64,000 bases of DNA from Psychrobacter sp. 72-O-c (lineage in GTDB: Bacteria > Pseudomonadota > Gammaproteobacteria > Pseudomonadales > Moraxellaceae). Location: NCBI RefSeq assembly GCF_904846605.1, contig NZ_CAJHBI010000010.1, positions 1 through 64,000 of the forward strand, in the 5' to 3' direction. The notes below the pieces were generated by a model. It was not told where the DNA came from and did no database searches. It saw only the letters and a program-made list of their open reading frames with translations. Made by a program: the position numbers and the translations under genes. The stretch's first letter is position 1. The number at the start of each line of letters is the position of its first letter. Shown here piece by piece: positions 34,540 to 43,790 of this stretch.

Positions 34540-35034
34540 TTAACCTTCCTCATTCTGTTTCATTTCAGCATACTGGGCAATAGCCGCCTCTATCTTGCTA
34601 CGCGATGGCTTACGGCGGACCGAGGTATAGCCAACTGTTTCGCCGCGACGAACATTAGGAACGATGGTTGCATAGACCCAATAATGACTGCCATCTTTGC
34701 ACAAGTTTTTGACATAGCCATGCCATTTTTGGCCAGACTCTGCGGTATCCCACAAGTCCTTATAGGCAGCTTTTGGCATATCAGGATGGCGTAAAATATA
34801 ATGCTGTTTACCGATTAATTCACCTCGATCATAACCACTGATTTCTATAAAAGCATCATTCACGTGCGTGAGGACACCGTCTAGATCGGTACGCGAGACA
34901 ATGAGCTTGCCGTCTGGATAGGGCCGTTCGATACCAGTATCATAAACAGTTCGTGAAGTTCCATCTTGATAAGTCAATGTGACTTGCTCAGCTGTCGTAT
35001 CCGGCTGATTGGCATCAGGGAGTGGAGAACCCAT
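34540..35034 (-). CDS. stand-alone PAS domain protein (aerotaxis-type)
   Basis: A 164-aa protein built around one PAS domain (about residues 40-140) of the type at the N-terminus of Aer receptors: LIVSRTDLDGVLTHVNDAFIEISGYDRGELIGKQHYILRHPDMPKAAYKDLWDT, then KWHGYVKNLCKDGSHYWVYATIVP. Such domains bind FAD or sense redox or energy state. There is no kinase, methyl-accepting or GGDEF output domain, so its output must be through partners. AAGGAG precedes the ATG. It lies between the roadblock gene (310 bp upstream) and the PhnD-like gene (3 bases downstream). Confidence 0.85.
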   Translation of the reverse strand: MGSPLPDANQPDTTAEQVTLTYQDGTSRTVYDTGIERPYPDGKLIVSRTDLDGVLTHVNDAFIEISGYDRGELIGKQHYILRHPDMPKAAYKDLWDTAESGQKWHGYVKNLCKDGSHYWVYATIVPNVRRGETVGYTSVRRKPSRSKIEAAIAQYAEMKQNEEG

Positions 35035-35344
35035 AGTAATCTCCTTTATTTATCGTTGTAATCATTAACATTAAAGAACTGGATTAGAGTCATAAACCTA
35101 AGAACATGTTTCGATATGAGCAATATATTGCTAGTGTTTATTACTCATCAACCTTAGCTTACTCACATGTACTGAGGGGCAAAGTCTTTAATACCCGTCA
35201 GTCTGTATTGGCTCATTAAAATCATACAGCATGTATGGCCTCAACTAATCTTTATAAGACAGCTGATAGTTTTTCATTTAAGCTGCTTATAAAACAAGCA
35301 AGATTAGTAAGTAAATTATAGAAAGCAGCTGATAGAGTCACTGA
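35035..35344. other. leader between roadblock and PAS genes
   Basis: About 310 AT-rich bases with no gene. Its length suggests an extra promoter for the PAS and downstream genes, but I see no distinct motif. Confidence 0.45.
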
Positions 35345-35707
35345 TTAGATAAGTTTTGCTAGGGCTTCTGAGGCGCGCTTGATGTCCAAGAATATCAAGC
35401 CGAGCTTAGCATTCGGTTTTGCCATAATGGTCAGTACCGCTTCATCACCTGATGAGGTCATGATGACATAGCCTTTCTCGCCTTGAATCATAATACGATC
35501 AATACTACCGCGCGCCAGCTCACGCCCAGCACGGTCCCCTAGTGATAGTAGGGCAGCTGACATCGCGCCAACGCGGTCTTCATCAATGCCGGAAGGAAGT
35601 GCTGAGGCAATCATAAGGCCATCGTTAGAAATTAGGGCCGACGCCTCAACGTCTGATGATGAGCTGTTTAAGTCTTCCAATATCTGTTGGAATGAGTCTG
35701 TACGCAT
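35345..35707 (-). CDS. roadblock/LC7 domain protein
   Basis: A 120-aa protein that is entirely one roadblock/LC7 domain: MRTDSFQQILEDLNSSSSDVEASALISNDGLMIASALPSGIDEDRVGAMSAALLSLGDRAGREL, then IMIQGEKGYVIMTSSGDEAVLTIMAKPNAKLGLIFLDIKRASEAL. Such proteins dimerise and, as in MglB, regulate small Ras-like GTPases or act as scaffolds. No MglA-type GTPase gene lies in the window. AGAGA precedes the ATG. First gene of a minus-strand cluster with PAS, PhnD-like and two unknown proteins. Confidence 0.88.
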   Translation of the reverse strand: MRTDSFQQILEDLNSSSSDVEASALISNDGLMIASALPSGIDEDRVGAMSAALLSLGDRAGRELARGSIDRIMIQGEKGYVIMTSSGDEAVLTIMAKPNAKLGLIFLDIKRASEALAKLI

Positions 35708-36301
35708 ATCGCTGTCTCTATAACTGGTTATTGAATAATAAAAAATGTCTATTTATGACACTTAAATTATGGTGCTTAAATTACGACCTTTAAAAATAGC
35801 GGTGTTTCAAGACGCCCTATTGTAATTCCTTACTCTCTATATTGATATAAGATTCTCTACTTGAGAAGCAAATAGTAGGGATTTTTGCTACTTCAGATCT
35901 ATTTTAGCCTTTTATCTGGTATTGGCATTATTTTAATCTACTAAAGTCTGCCAATTATAAATAGTACCTGTCGTCTGTAAAAGTAACTATTTATAGCTAA
36001 TGACATTAATGTTGCGATATGGGCTTGATTTTTTTTATCATCAGGGTAAGTTAAACAGACAAAGTCAATTATCTGACTTTTAAGCGCACGCTAAATACCA
36101 TTCTCTACCTTGTGTCTGTTATATCATCCGTCATATCATTGAGTGAGATGGACATTCGTTAGCCTTCGACACCCTCAAAATGACATACAGATATGATCTA
36201 AAAGCTACTTCGCCTGTTAGAGGCACAATCAGTTGGCTTTCAATCCCATTCGTTTTTATACCTAAAACGACCACAATTTCTACCTTCTTTAAGGAAGATA
36301 T
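35708..36301. other. long intergenic region between the roadblock gene and gdhA
   Basis: About 594 bp between divergent genes. Only a 78-codon minus-strand frame (36131-36367) is open; it overlaps the gdhA start and has no protein-like character, so I do not call it. Promoters for both neighbours must lie here; none is distinct to the eye. Confidence 0.5.
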
Positions 36302-37648
36302 ATGAGTATCAGTCAAGCCATCGAAAAAATTGAAGCACGCTATGCGCATCAACCAGAATTTGTCCAAGCGGTAAAAGAAGTCGCCCTCACTATCAAGCCG
36401 TTATATGACGCGCATCCTGAATATGAAGCCTTAAAGATATTTGAGCGTTTAGTAGAGCCAGATCGTATTTTTAACTTTCGTATTAACTGGGAAAACGATC
36501 AAGGCGAAGTGCAAGTTAATCGCGGCTGGCGTGTCCAGTTCAATAACGCTTTAGGTCCTTATAAAGGGGGTCTCAGATTTCATCCGACTGTGAGCCAATC
36601 TGTTTTAAAGTTCTTAGGTTTTGAGCAAATTTTCAAGAACGCTTTAACCGGTCTGCCAATCGGCGGCGGTAAAGGCGGCTCTGATTTTGATCCTAAAGGT
36701 AAGTCTGAGAACGAGATTCGTCGTTTTTGCTACGCCTTTATGCGTGAGCTGCATCACTTCATCAGTAAAGACATGGATGTACCAGCCGGTGACATTGGGG
36801 TAGGTGGCCGCGAAGTCAGCTACATGTTCGCTATGTACAAAAACTTAACCCGCGAATCTACTGGTGTGATTACCGGTAAAGGCGTTGGTTTTGGTGGTAG
36901 CTTAATGCGTACTGAGGCCACTGGCTACGGTGCGGTATATTTCCTAGAAAATATGCTAGTCACTCAAAAAGAAGATATCAAAGGTAAAAAAGTATTGATA
37001 TCAGGTGCTGGTAACGTATCACTACATGCTGCCGAAAAATGTATCGCCCTTGGTGCCAACGTTATCACAGTATCAGATTCCCGCGGTACACTACATGATG
37101 CTAGTGGTTTTACTCAAGAAAAAATCGATTGGCTAAAAGCTCAGAAAGAACAGAGCAAGCCTTTAGCTGAATATGTTGATATTTTTGGTGGCGAATGGCT
37201 TGCTAAGCAAAAGCCATGGCCCATTAAGGCAGATATCATCATCCCATCAGCGACCCAGAATGAAGTGGATGAAGACGATGCTAAACAGTTGGTTGAGAAT
37301 GGCGTAAAATATGTGGTAGAAGGGGCTAATATGCCGCTTACTGCCGAAGCTATTAATCATATTCGCCTGCATCAGGTGCACTACGCGCCAGGTAAAGCGG
37401 CCAACGCTGGCGGCGTGGCAGTATCAGCGCTTGAGATGTCACAAAACTCAGTACGCCAATACGATACTTTTGAGCAAGTGGATGAGCGCTTAAAATGCAT
37501 TATGAAAGACATTCATGATAGCGCTGCTGAAGCATCAGAGCAGTATGGCCAAACTAAAAATGGTTATATTGACTATATGGCTGGCGCGAACATGGTTGGC
37601 TTTAAACGCGTTGCCGATGCGTTAGTTGCTTATGGGATCTTAAACTAA
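36302..37648 (+). CDS. gdhA: NADP-type glutamate dehydrogenase
   Basis: A 448-aa hexameric glutamate dehydrogenase, making glutamate from 2-oxoglutarate and ammonium. FRINWENDQGEVQVNRGWRVQFNNALGPYKGGLRFHP, the catalytic region GLPIGGGKGGSDFDPKGKSENEIRRFCYAFM and PAGDIGVGGREVSYMF are all clear, then the NAD(P) fold GKKVLISGAGNVSLHAAEKC with a Ser after the GxGxxx motif (VSDSRG), as in NADP enzymes. Length equals E. coli GdhA (447 aa). AAGGAAG precedes the ATG. Monocistronic with a terminator at 37734. Confidence 0.95.
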   Translation: MSISQAIEKIEARYAHQPEFVQAVKEVALTIKPLYDAHPEYEALKIFERLVEPDRIFNFRINWENDQGEVQVNRGWRVQFNNALGPYKGGLRFHPTVSQSVLKFLGFEQIFKNALTGLPIGGGKGGSDFDPKGKSENEIRRFCYAFMRELHHFISKDMDVPAGDIGVGGREVSYMFAMYKNLTRESTGVITGKGVGFGGSLMRTEATGYGAVYFLENMLVTQKEDIKGKKVLISGAGNVSLHAAEKCIALGANVITVSDSRGTLHDASGFTQEKIDWLKAQKEQSKPLAEYVDIFGGEWLAKQKPWPIKADIIIPSATQNEVDEDDAKQLVENGVKYVVEGANMPLTAEAINHIRLHQVHYAPGKAANAGGVAVSALEMSQNSVRQYDTFEQVDERLKCIMKDIHDSAAEASEQYGQTKNGYIDYMAGANMVGFKRVADALVAYGILN

Positions 37649-37733
37649 GCATTAGCCTACAATATCTACTGGCTATGTTTTGTAGCATCTACTGAATATA
37701 CATAGTCAGCAGAGTCTACAATTTTCTTAAAAG

Positions 37734-37771
37734 ACTGCTTCTATCTTAAAGGGTAGACGCAGTATTTTTTT
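37734..37771 (+). terminator. Rho-independent terminator after gdhA
   Basis: ACTGC-TT-CTATC pairs with GGTAG-AC-GCAGT, followed by seven T. It lies 86 bp after the gdhA stop. The remaining 230 bp before the glycosyltransferase operon hold no gene. Confidence 0.75.
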
Positions 37772-37998
37772 GTCCAAAACAAATACTTTTAGCAATCTTT
37801 AAAAGATATTAATTGAGGTATTTCGTATCCTAAGTAACTAATTTAACGCTATTTTTTACATTTTTTACCCAGCGTTACATTAATACGATTTTAAAGACAG
37901 ATCATAAATAACTATTATCAACCCTGTTGGCTAACATGGGATTCATTTATTAACTTGGGTCGATTTATGTCCCTGATGTATATGCCTAAGGATAAGTC

Positions 37999-39867
37999 AT
38001 GACAACCAGTAGGGAAGTCCATACTGCAGCAGGTCCGCTTGCTACCAGTTCGCTTTCTATAAGCAAAGATACGCTAAAACAATATTTTCCTAGTAACAGT
38101 ATTCCTAGCAACAACGAGGTCGATATTGCTTTATCAAGAGATAGTGTACTGAAGATTAGTATAAAAGATAAAAGTATCTTGAAAATTAATGATGCCTTAA
38201 GAGATAGCCGCAGTCAGAATGGCTATTCTAAAGAAAATTTTAAAGAAATTAATGACCATGTTGCTAACTTCAATAGTTCTAATACGTCCATACGTTTAAG
38301 CTTTCAGCTAATGACCCGCGCTGAGCCTGCTGAGATGGTGATAGCGACTATCCGCTCATTGCTGGCGATTAAAGCGGCTGACGATGAGATATTAATCATT
38401 GATAATAACCATATTGAGACCGCACTCTACGAGCCGTTGGCAGATTTTTGTGCTGAACTCGATACACGGCTAAATGTACACTTTTACCACATCGATGCGG
38501 TGGCAGGCTTTAAAGCAGGAGCCTTAAATCTAGCACTAGGGCTTATGAACCCCAATGCTACGCATGTGGTGGTAGTTGATAGTGATTATCAGGCATTGCC
38601 GCAGGCAAGAAGCTCTATCGCTACTGCTATTGATAATTACCCCAATCATGCATTATTACAGTTTCCGCAGTTTTACCGTGATGCTGGCCGAGTCGATGTC
38701 CATAATGAGCTGAATCATTATTTTAATTATCATTTATACCGGCCCTTTAATCGCCAGCGTGCGTTATCGACAGGGACTTATGCAATTATTCGCCGTAGCG
38801 CCTTGCTAGATTTAGGCGGTTGGTCGGGCGCTTCTCTCACAGAGGACGCGCAGATGGGGGTGTTGATGCATCAGCACGGTTTGCGCAGCCAGTTTATTCC
38901 TGAGGTAATCGCTACCGGCTTGTTGCCTACTACCGTCGGTGATTTGATGAGTCAGCGTCGGCGCTGGATTTATGGCAATATGCAAGTACTCAATAGCTAT
39001 TTCTCCATAATCTCGCGCCTTTCTACAGATACGTGCCCGTCACCAAATAGGTCCATAACAAACGCTCTTGGTGAGCGCTTAGCCTATATACGGGCTCATT
39101 TATCGCAGCTTAGCGCTTGGGTGAATTTTACTGGTATTTTCATCCTGTTGCATATCTGTACCTTACTGATTATCGGTAGTGCGCTGCTTTTGAATGTAAG
39201 TATTGGTTTAACATCGCTAATAATGCCTTTGTATTTGGTCTATGCCAGCTACGGGGTATTTTTAGCTAGACGTCTATGGGCGTATAGTCGGGACCGCGAG
39301 CCGCTTAATCAGCAAGTAAGGAATGGTCATAGTCAGAGCATTAGTAATCCAAGCGTTAGCAATAAGCTACAGGCATGGGCTTTGCACCTTAATTTTTGGG
39401 AGCTTGGAGCGTTGTCATGGTTACCAGTGTTGTGGGGACGTGATAAGCCCTTTATTTGTACACCCAAACAAAAATATATGCGCACGCGACGTACGGCATG
39501 GATGTCTAATATAGTCGCGTTACCCAAGCTGCTATTGATACTCAACATGATAACGGCAGTCATTGTGTCGCCCTTATCGCCGCTCTATTCTCCAATACTG
39601 TTTTTCTGTGCTATCACTGTCTGCCTGCTAAAGTTATGGGCCGCAAAAGTCATGTTTGCCAATTATAGTTATGGAGAGGTAGCAACGAGCACTTCTTTAC
39701 CATTAGCTAAATCAGTTTCAAATATTAGGTTGGTAGCCAACACTAAGGTAACTAAAATTAAATTAAGTAAAACTAAATCACCTGAGGTCCAAATCTTTAA
39801 ACCAAAAAGTAAACCTGTAATCTCTCTATTTGAAGATGATAACGCTGTTAATCAGTGGCCTTTATAG
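37999..39867 (+). CDS. membrane glycosyltransferase family 2, synthase-like
   Basis: A 622-aa GT2 enzyme with the four processive-synthase motifs: Asp135 (LIIDNNH), DSD at 194-196, TED at 281-283 and QRRRW at 319-323. After the catalytic domain come two pairs of membrane helices (about residues 375-430 and 510-550) and a basic soluble tail. This resembles cellulose, hyaluronan or curdlan synthase-like proteins and argues for polymer synthesis or transfer at the inner membrane. A polar 95-residue N-terminal extension is unusual. AAGGA precedes the ATG. First of four glycosyltransferase genes on one strand with short gaps; the product is unknown. Confidence 0.82.
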   Translation: MTTSREVHTAAGPLATSSLSISKDTLKQYFPSNSIPSNNEVDIALSRDSVLKISIKDKSILKINDALRDSRSQNGYSKENFKEINDHVANFNSSNTSIRLSFQLMTRAEPAEMVIATIRSLLAIKAADDEILIIDNNHIETALYEPLADFCAELDTRLNVHFYHIDAVAGFKAGALNLALGLMNPNATHVVVVDSDYQALPQARSSIATAIDNYPNHALLQFPQFYRDAGRVDVHNELNHYFNYHLYRPFNRQRALSTGTYAIIRRSALLDLGGWSGASLTEDAQMGVLMHQHGLRSQFIPEVIATGLLPTTVGDLMSQRRRWIYGNMQVLNSYFSIISRLSTDTCPSPNRSITNALGERLAYIRAHLSQLSAWVNFTGIFILLHICTLLIIGSALLLNVSIGLTSLIMPLYLVYASYGVFLARRLWAYSRDREPLNQQVRNGHSQSISNPSVSNKLQAWALHLNFWELGALSWLPVLWGRDKPFICTPKQKYMRTRRTAWMSNIVALPKLLLILNMITAVIVSPLSPLYSPILFFCAITVCLLKLWAAKVMFANYSYGEVATSTSLPLAKSVSNIRLVANTKVTKIKLSKTKSPEVQIFKPKSKPVISLFEDDNAVNQWPL

Positions 39868-39945
39868 CCCTAATTTTTATAACTTTACTTCCTTATTCCT
39901 ATCTCATTCCTATTTTATTACTGGCTCACTTATCTTGGATATTTC

Positions 39946-41328
39946 ATGACATCTACCCCTGTAGCTAATACATCAAATACGACCAATTGTCGTATTATCC
40001 ATAATGAAAAAGGCGTCAAAACGACGAAACAATCAAAAACCCCTATATTACGTATTGCGATTATCGCGCACTCTCTATATCCGATCGCTGAGCCGTATGC
40101 TGGTGGGCTTGAAATGATCACTCAGCTGCTCTGTGATGAGTTAGTTGCCCAAGGACATAAGGTATTACTTTACGCACATTCGGACAGTCAAACACAGGCC
40201 ACACTAATCCCGTTACTCACGCGCGCGCAGTTTGAAGCGATGGTCTATGACAATGAGCATGATTCAGTGGGCATGAGCCGTGAGGAGCTGTATCAGTATT
40301 TAGTTTATCAGCGTGCGATGCACGATATTATTACTCGTGATGAGCGCGGTGAGATTGACGTGGTACACAATCACAGCTTGCATCATATCCCGATGATGCT
40401 TGGTCAGGCGTTTGGTTCACGGTGTTTTACCACTTTTCATACGCCTATTTTTCCGCAGCTACGTTTGGCGCTGTTGACTCTACGGCAAGGTACGAAAACT
40501 CAGTTTACGGCGATTAGTGGCCATCAGCAGCAATTATTTGATGAATTTGTGCCGTCTTATGTGGTTTATAACGGGATTGATGTGCAGTCATTTACCGCTA
40601 ATATTCAACCTATTAAAGATGAGGTTTACTTTTGGTACGGACGTATTTGTCCCGAAAAAGGCACGCATCTAGCGATGGAGTATTGCCAAGCGGCTGGTAA
40701 GCGTCTGGTTATTGCCGGCCCTAAAAGCAATGAGGATTACTTTAATCACTATGTTGCTCCGCTATTGGCAGAAGACGACAAAGTTAGTAAAGAGAGGGGC
40801 ACGCCAGCGTTATTTGATTATGTCGGACATTTAAGCAAAGCCGAAATCAATGATTATCTAGGTAACGCAACCGCACTATTATTTACTAGTACTTGGGATG
40901 AGCCTTATGGGTTAACGCTGGCTGAGAGCTTGGCCTGTGGTACGCCCGTGATTGGTTTTGATGTGGGCGCTAGCGCTGAGATTGTCACGCCAGACAGCGG
41001 AATTATCGTACCTAAGATGGACAAAGAAGCGTTTGTCCAAGCCTTTGCTGATATTAATACTATTTCACGGCAAGCATGTCGCAACCACGCTGAGCAATTT
41101 TGTTCAGTGGCGGCGATGGTAGACGGATATGTGCAATTATATAAACAAGCCCTAAAAGACAAATCTGTTGACCAAAATCAAGAAGCTGATAATAAACAAC
41201 CCGACCTTGTTAATAAACCGAATATACCAATCAACCTTGATCAAACGTTTTCTCGTACTTTACATGCGGTGAGCAAAGATAAGTCAGCTGCTATAAAAAA
41301 TAGCGAAATAAAAGCATCTGTTTTTTAG
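39946..41328 (+). CDS. glycosyltransferase family 4
   Basis: A 460-aa GT-B fold enzyme. The N-terminal domain opens RIAIIAHSLYPIAEPYAGGLEMITQLLCDELVAQGHKVLLYAHS; the nucleotide-sugar site is FWYGRICPEKGTHLAMEYC and the retaining GT4 motif EPYGLTLAESLACGTPVIGFDVGASAEIV. A polar tail of about 60 residues follows the catalytic domain. No membrane helix. It lies 78 bp after the GT2 gene and 12 bp before the next, so they form one operon. Donor sugar and acceptor unknown. Confidence 0.85.
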   Translation: MTSTPVANTSNTTNCRIIHNEKGVKTTKQSKTPILRIAIIAHSLYPIAEPYAGGLEMITQLLCDELVAQGHKVLLYAHSDSQTQATLIPLLTRAQFEAMVYDNEHDSVGMSREELYQYLVYQRAMHDIITRDERGEIDVVHNHSLHHIPMMLGQAFGSRCFTTFHTPIFPQLRLALLTLRQGTKTQFTAISGHQQQLFDEFVPSYVVYNGIDVQSFTANIQPIKDEVYFWYGRICPEKGTHLAMEYCQAAGKRLVIAGPKSNEDYFNHYVAPLLAEDDKVSKERGTPALFDYVGHLSKAEINDYLGNATALLFTSTWDEPYGLTLAESLACGTPVIGFDVGASAEIVTPDSGIIVPKMDKEAFVQAFADINTISRQACRNHAEQFCSVAAMVDGYVQLYKQALKDKSVDQNQEADNKQPDLVNKPNIPINLDQTFSRTLHAVSKDKSAAIKNSEIKASVF

Positions 41329-41340
41329 GGGATTACTATC

Positions 41341-42585
41341 ATGCGTATTGGCTATTATGCCCATCATCATGGCTCAGGTCACTGCCGACAAGCGGACAAA
41401 ATAGCGGCACTATTACCGCTTAAGTTACGGCAACAGTTGACCGTATTTACCAGTCTAGCTGCTGATGCTTATCGATTTATTACTATAACTGAGGAGCAAA
41501 TTGTTCGTCTTAGTGCGGAAGATGAGCGAGCAGACGATGTGCTGCCAGGTCGTGCTGGGCAGTATTGGCAGCCGAATAGTCTGCACTATTCTCCCGTTGG
41601 TAATAGTGATATTCAAACGCGCAGCTGGCAAATATTGGATGGCGTCAAACAGCGTCAGATTGATCTCATGATTGTTGATGTCAGTGTCGAGGTCGCAATG
41701 CTATGCCGCGTTGCTAGCGTGCCTTATTTATATGTCAGACTGGCCGGTATTCGTGATGATACGCCACACGTTAATGCCTTTACTGGTGCACTGGGGTTGC
41801 TCGCTCCTTATCCGCTAGTATTGGAAGCTTTGATGACCCCAGATTGGATGCGCCAAAAAACCTTATATCTTGATTTTTTAGCCGCTACCAATAGTGAACC
41901 ATTGACCTATGAAGCCTTTATCCAAACGCTAACGAGCTTAACCACTGAAACTGCTAGAACCACTGATGCTGCTGTTGTTGATCGTTTACGTGCAACGGAT
42001 AACATGGCCATGCAAATAAGTTTAGATAAACGGCAAGCAACGATAATTACCGTGATTAAAGGCTATGGCGGTCACGAGGCTATTGATACAAAACTGCCCG
42101 AACTACGCTGCGCATTGCCCGATGCCTTTATCATATCGCTTGGCCCTATTGATGATGACATGCGCAAATTTGTCGATATTGCTGCTCATGTTGATGATGT
42201 GACACCATTTATTGCTCATAGTAATTGGCTGCTAATGGCTTGCGGTCTTAACGGTATTGCGCAAGCGTATCGCTATGCGACGCCGCTAGTAGTACTGCCC
42301 GATAATCGCCCGCATCAAGAGCAAGAAGTTATGGCGGAGGCTTTGATCGCTCAAGGTCGCGCGCTGAGTTGGGAGCAATTTATGGGTCAGATAATAGAAG
42401 GAAAGATTCAGGATATGCCATTAGTGTATGAGAATAATGAGTACCTTAATGGAGAAAACAAATTTGACGATGGCTCTCATTCGCCAGCTCAAACCTTTAT
42501 GGACAGCATCGCTACATTCCCAGCACCCAAATTATGGTTTGAGGAATGGCTACTACCGCAGCTGGGATTACACCTTGAGATTTAG
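41341..42585 (+). CDS. MurG/GT28-like glycosyltransferase
   Basis: A 414-aa GT-B fold protein. It opens MRIGYYAHHHGSGHCRQADKIAALLP, the GxGH loop typical of MurG-like enzymes, and has the C-terminal nucleotide-sugar region LLMACGLNGIAQAYRYATPLVVLPDNRPHQEQEVMAEAL. Families with this layout act on lipid-linked or surface glycans. A good AGGGG precedes the ATG. It lies 12 bp after the GT4 gene. A role in the same glycan as its neighbours is inferred from the operon. Confidence 0.78.
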   Translation: MRIGYYAHHHGSGHCRQADKIAALLPLKLRQQLTVFTSLAADAYRFITITEEQIVRLSAEDERADDVLPGRAGQYWQPNSLHYSPVGNSDIQTRSWQILDGVKQRQIDLMIVDVSVEVAMLCRVASVPYLYVRLAGIRDDTPHVNAFTGALGLLAPYPLVLEALMTPDWMRQKTLYLDFLAATNSEPLTYEAFIQTLTSLTTETARTTDAAVVDRLRATDNMAMQISLDKRQATIITVIKGYGGHEAIDTKLPELRCALPDAFIISLGPIDDDMRKFVDIAAHVDDVTPFIAHSNWLLMACGLNGIAQAYRYATPLVVLPDNRPHQEQEVMAEALIAQGRALSWEQFMGQIIEGKIQDMPLVYENNEYLNGENKFDDGSHSPAQTFMDSIATFPAPKLWFEEWLLPQLGLHLEI

Positions 42586-42628
42586 CAAACTTCACGATAA
42601 TAAATAAGCATTATAAAAGAGACAGTCA

Positions 42629-43675
42629 ATGACCTTAGTGACAACAAATGAGCTGACAGTCAACAACCCGACAGCTACTTCTACAACCATCCCTGTTAGT
42701 GTAATTACTACCTGTGATGGCCGTAACCGTCATCTCTATAATCTGCTCAGTAGTCTAGCGCAAAGTAGCGTTAGACCTGATGAAGTCATTATTGTAAACG
42801 ACGATGCTGACCCTGAGTGGCTGGCTCAATTTCCTTTAAATATTGTACAAATACCAACGACCGCTGGTGCATTATTGGAAAGTGACTTTAACACGCCAAA
42901 GATAGATACAGATATAGAGACAGTGCTTAAGACCGGATTTGATATCGGCCGTAATCGTAATAGTGGGGCTGCCCATGCCAAACATGACGCGCTAATATTT
43001 TTAGATGTCGATTGTATTGTTGCGCCAACCTTCATTGAGCAGTTAAATGCTAAATTACAAGCGCATCCTGATGCGTTGCTGATGGGTCAGCCACGTTATC
43101 TTACTCGACCTTTAACAGATGCCGAGGGAGCGCAGCTACAGCAAGGTAAATTACCCAAAGAAAATTTAGATAAACTGTCCGTCTATAATCCTTATCGCTA
43201 TAACTTTGAGTTGGTCATTGACGATGGAGTAGCTGAAAACGATAAGCAAACGCCCATTGAGCAGACCCAAGATTATGGCGCATTTTGGAGTTTATGCTTT
43301 GCCATATCGCAATCGAAATTTGAGCAGATTGGCGGTTTTGATACGCATTATGTTGGCTATGGGGCTGAAGATACTGATTTTGCTTTTACGGCGCGCGCCT
43401 TAAATATCGACTTTTACTTAACGGCTGATGTGATTTATCACCAACAGCACAGCGTTTATCGACCGCCGCTCAACCATTTGGACAGCATTGTCGTTAATGC
43501 CAATCGATTCTACGATAAATGGCAACATTGGCCAATGGCGGGTTGGCTTACGGAGTTTGCATATATGGCGCTGATTCATTGGCAGGCGGAACAGACAGAT
43601 CCGATTGGTATCATTCGTCAGCCAAGTGCGGTTGAAATTGAAGCAGCGCATTGCCCCGATGCGCCTTATGTTTAG
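42629..43675 (+). CDS. glycosyltransferase family 2 with GT7-type C-terminal domain
   Basis: A 348-aa GT-A fold enzyme: VSVITTCDGRNRHLYNLLSSLAQSSVRPDEVIIVNDD at the N-terminus, the metal-binding ALIFLDVDCIV (DVD), and the galactosyltransferase C-terminal signature FEQIGGFDTHYVGYGAEDTDFAFTARAL. Members make short side chains or chain ends rather than polymers. It closes the four-gene operon. No membrane segment. The sugar is unknown. Confidence 0.83.
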   Translation: MTLVTTNELTVNNPTATSTTIPVSVITTCDGRNRHLYNLLSSLAQSSVRPDEVIIVNDDADPEWLAQFPLNIVQIPTTAGALLESDFNTPKIDTDIETVLKTGFDIGRNRNSGAAHAKHDALIFLDVDCIVAPTFIEQLNAKLQAHPDALLMGQPRYLTRPLTDAEGAQLQQGKLPKENLDKLSVYNPYRYNFELVIDDGVAENDKQTPIEQTQDYGAFWSLCFAISQSKFEQIGGFDTHYVGYGAEDTDFAFTARALNIDFYLTADVIYHQQHSVYRPPLNHLDSIVVNANRFYDKWQHWPMAGWLTEFAYMALIHWQAEQTDPIGIIRQPSAVEIEAAHCPDAPYV

Positions 43676-43790
43676 ATGATTTAACTTCTGAAATTTCTAT
43701 CGGTTGGTTGAGAGCGTTTAGTTACGAGGTTAAGCCCCTTGATTCATCATCTAGTGTTGCACCGTAACCTAGATCTTTATATCGCAGCTT

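Noticed and set aside
36131-36367. A 78-codon minus-strand frame before gdhA
   Set aside because: It overlaps the gdhA start, lacks a ribosome site and shows no protein-like composition.
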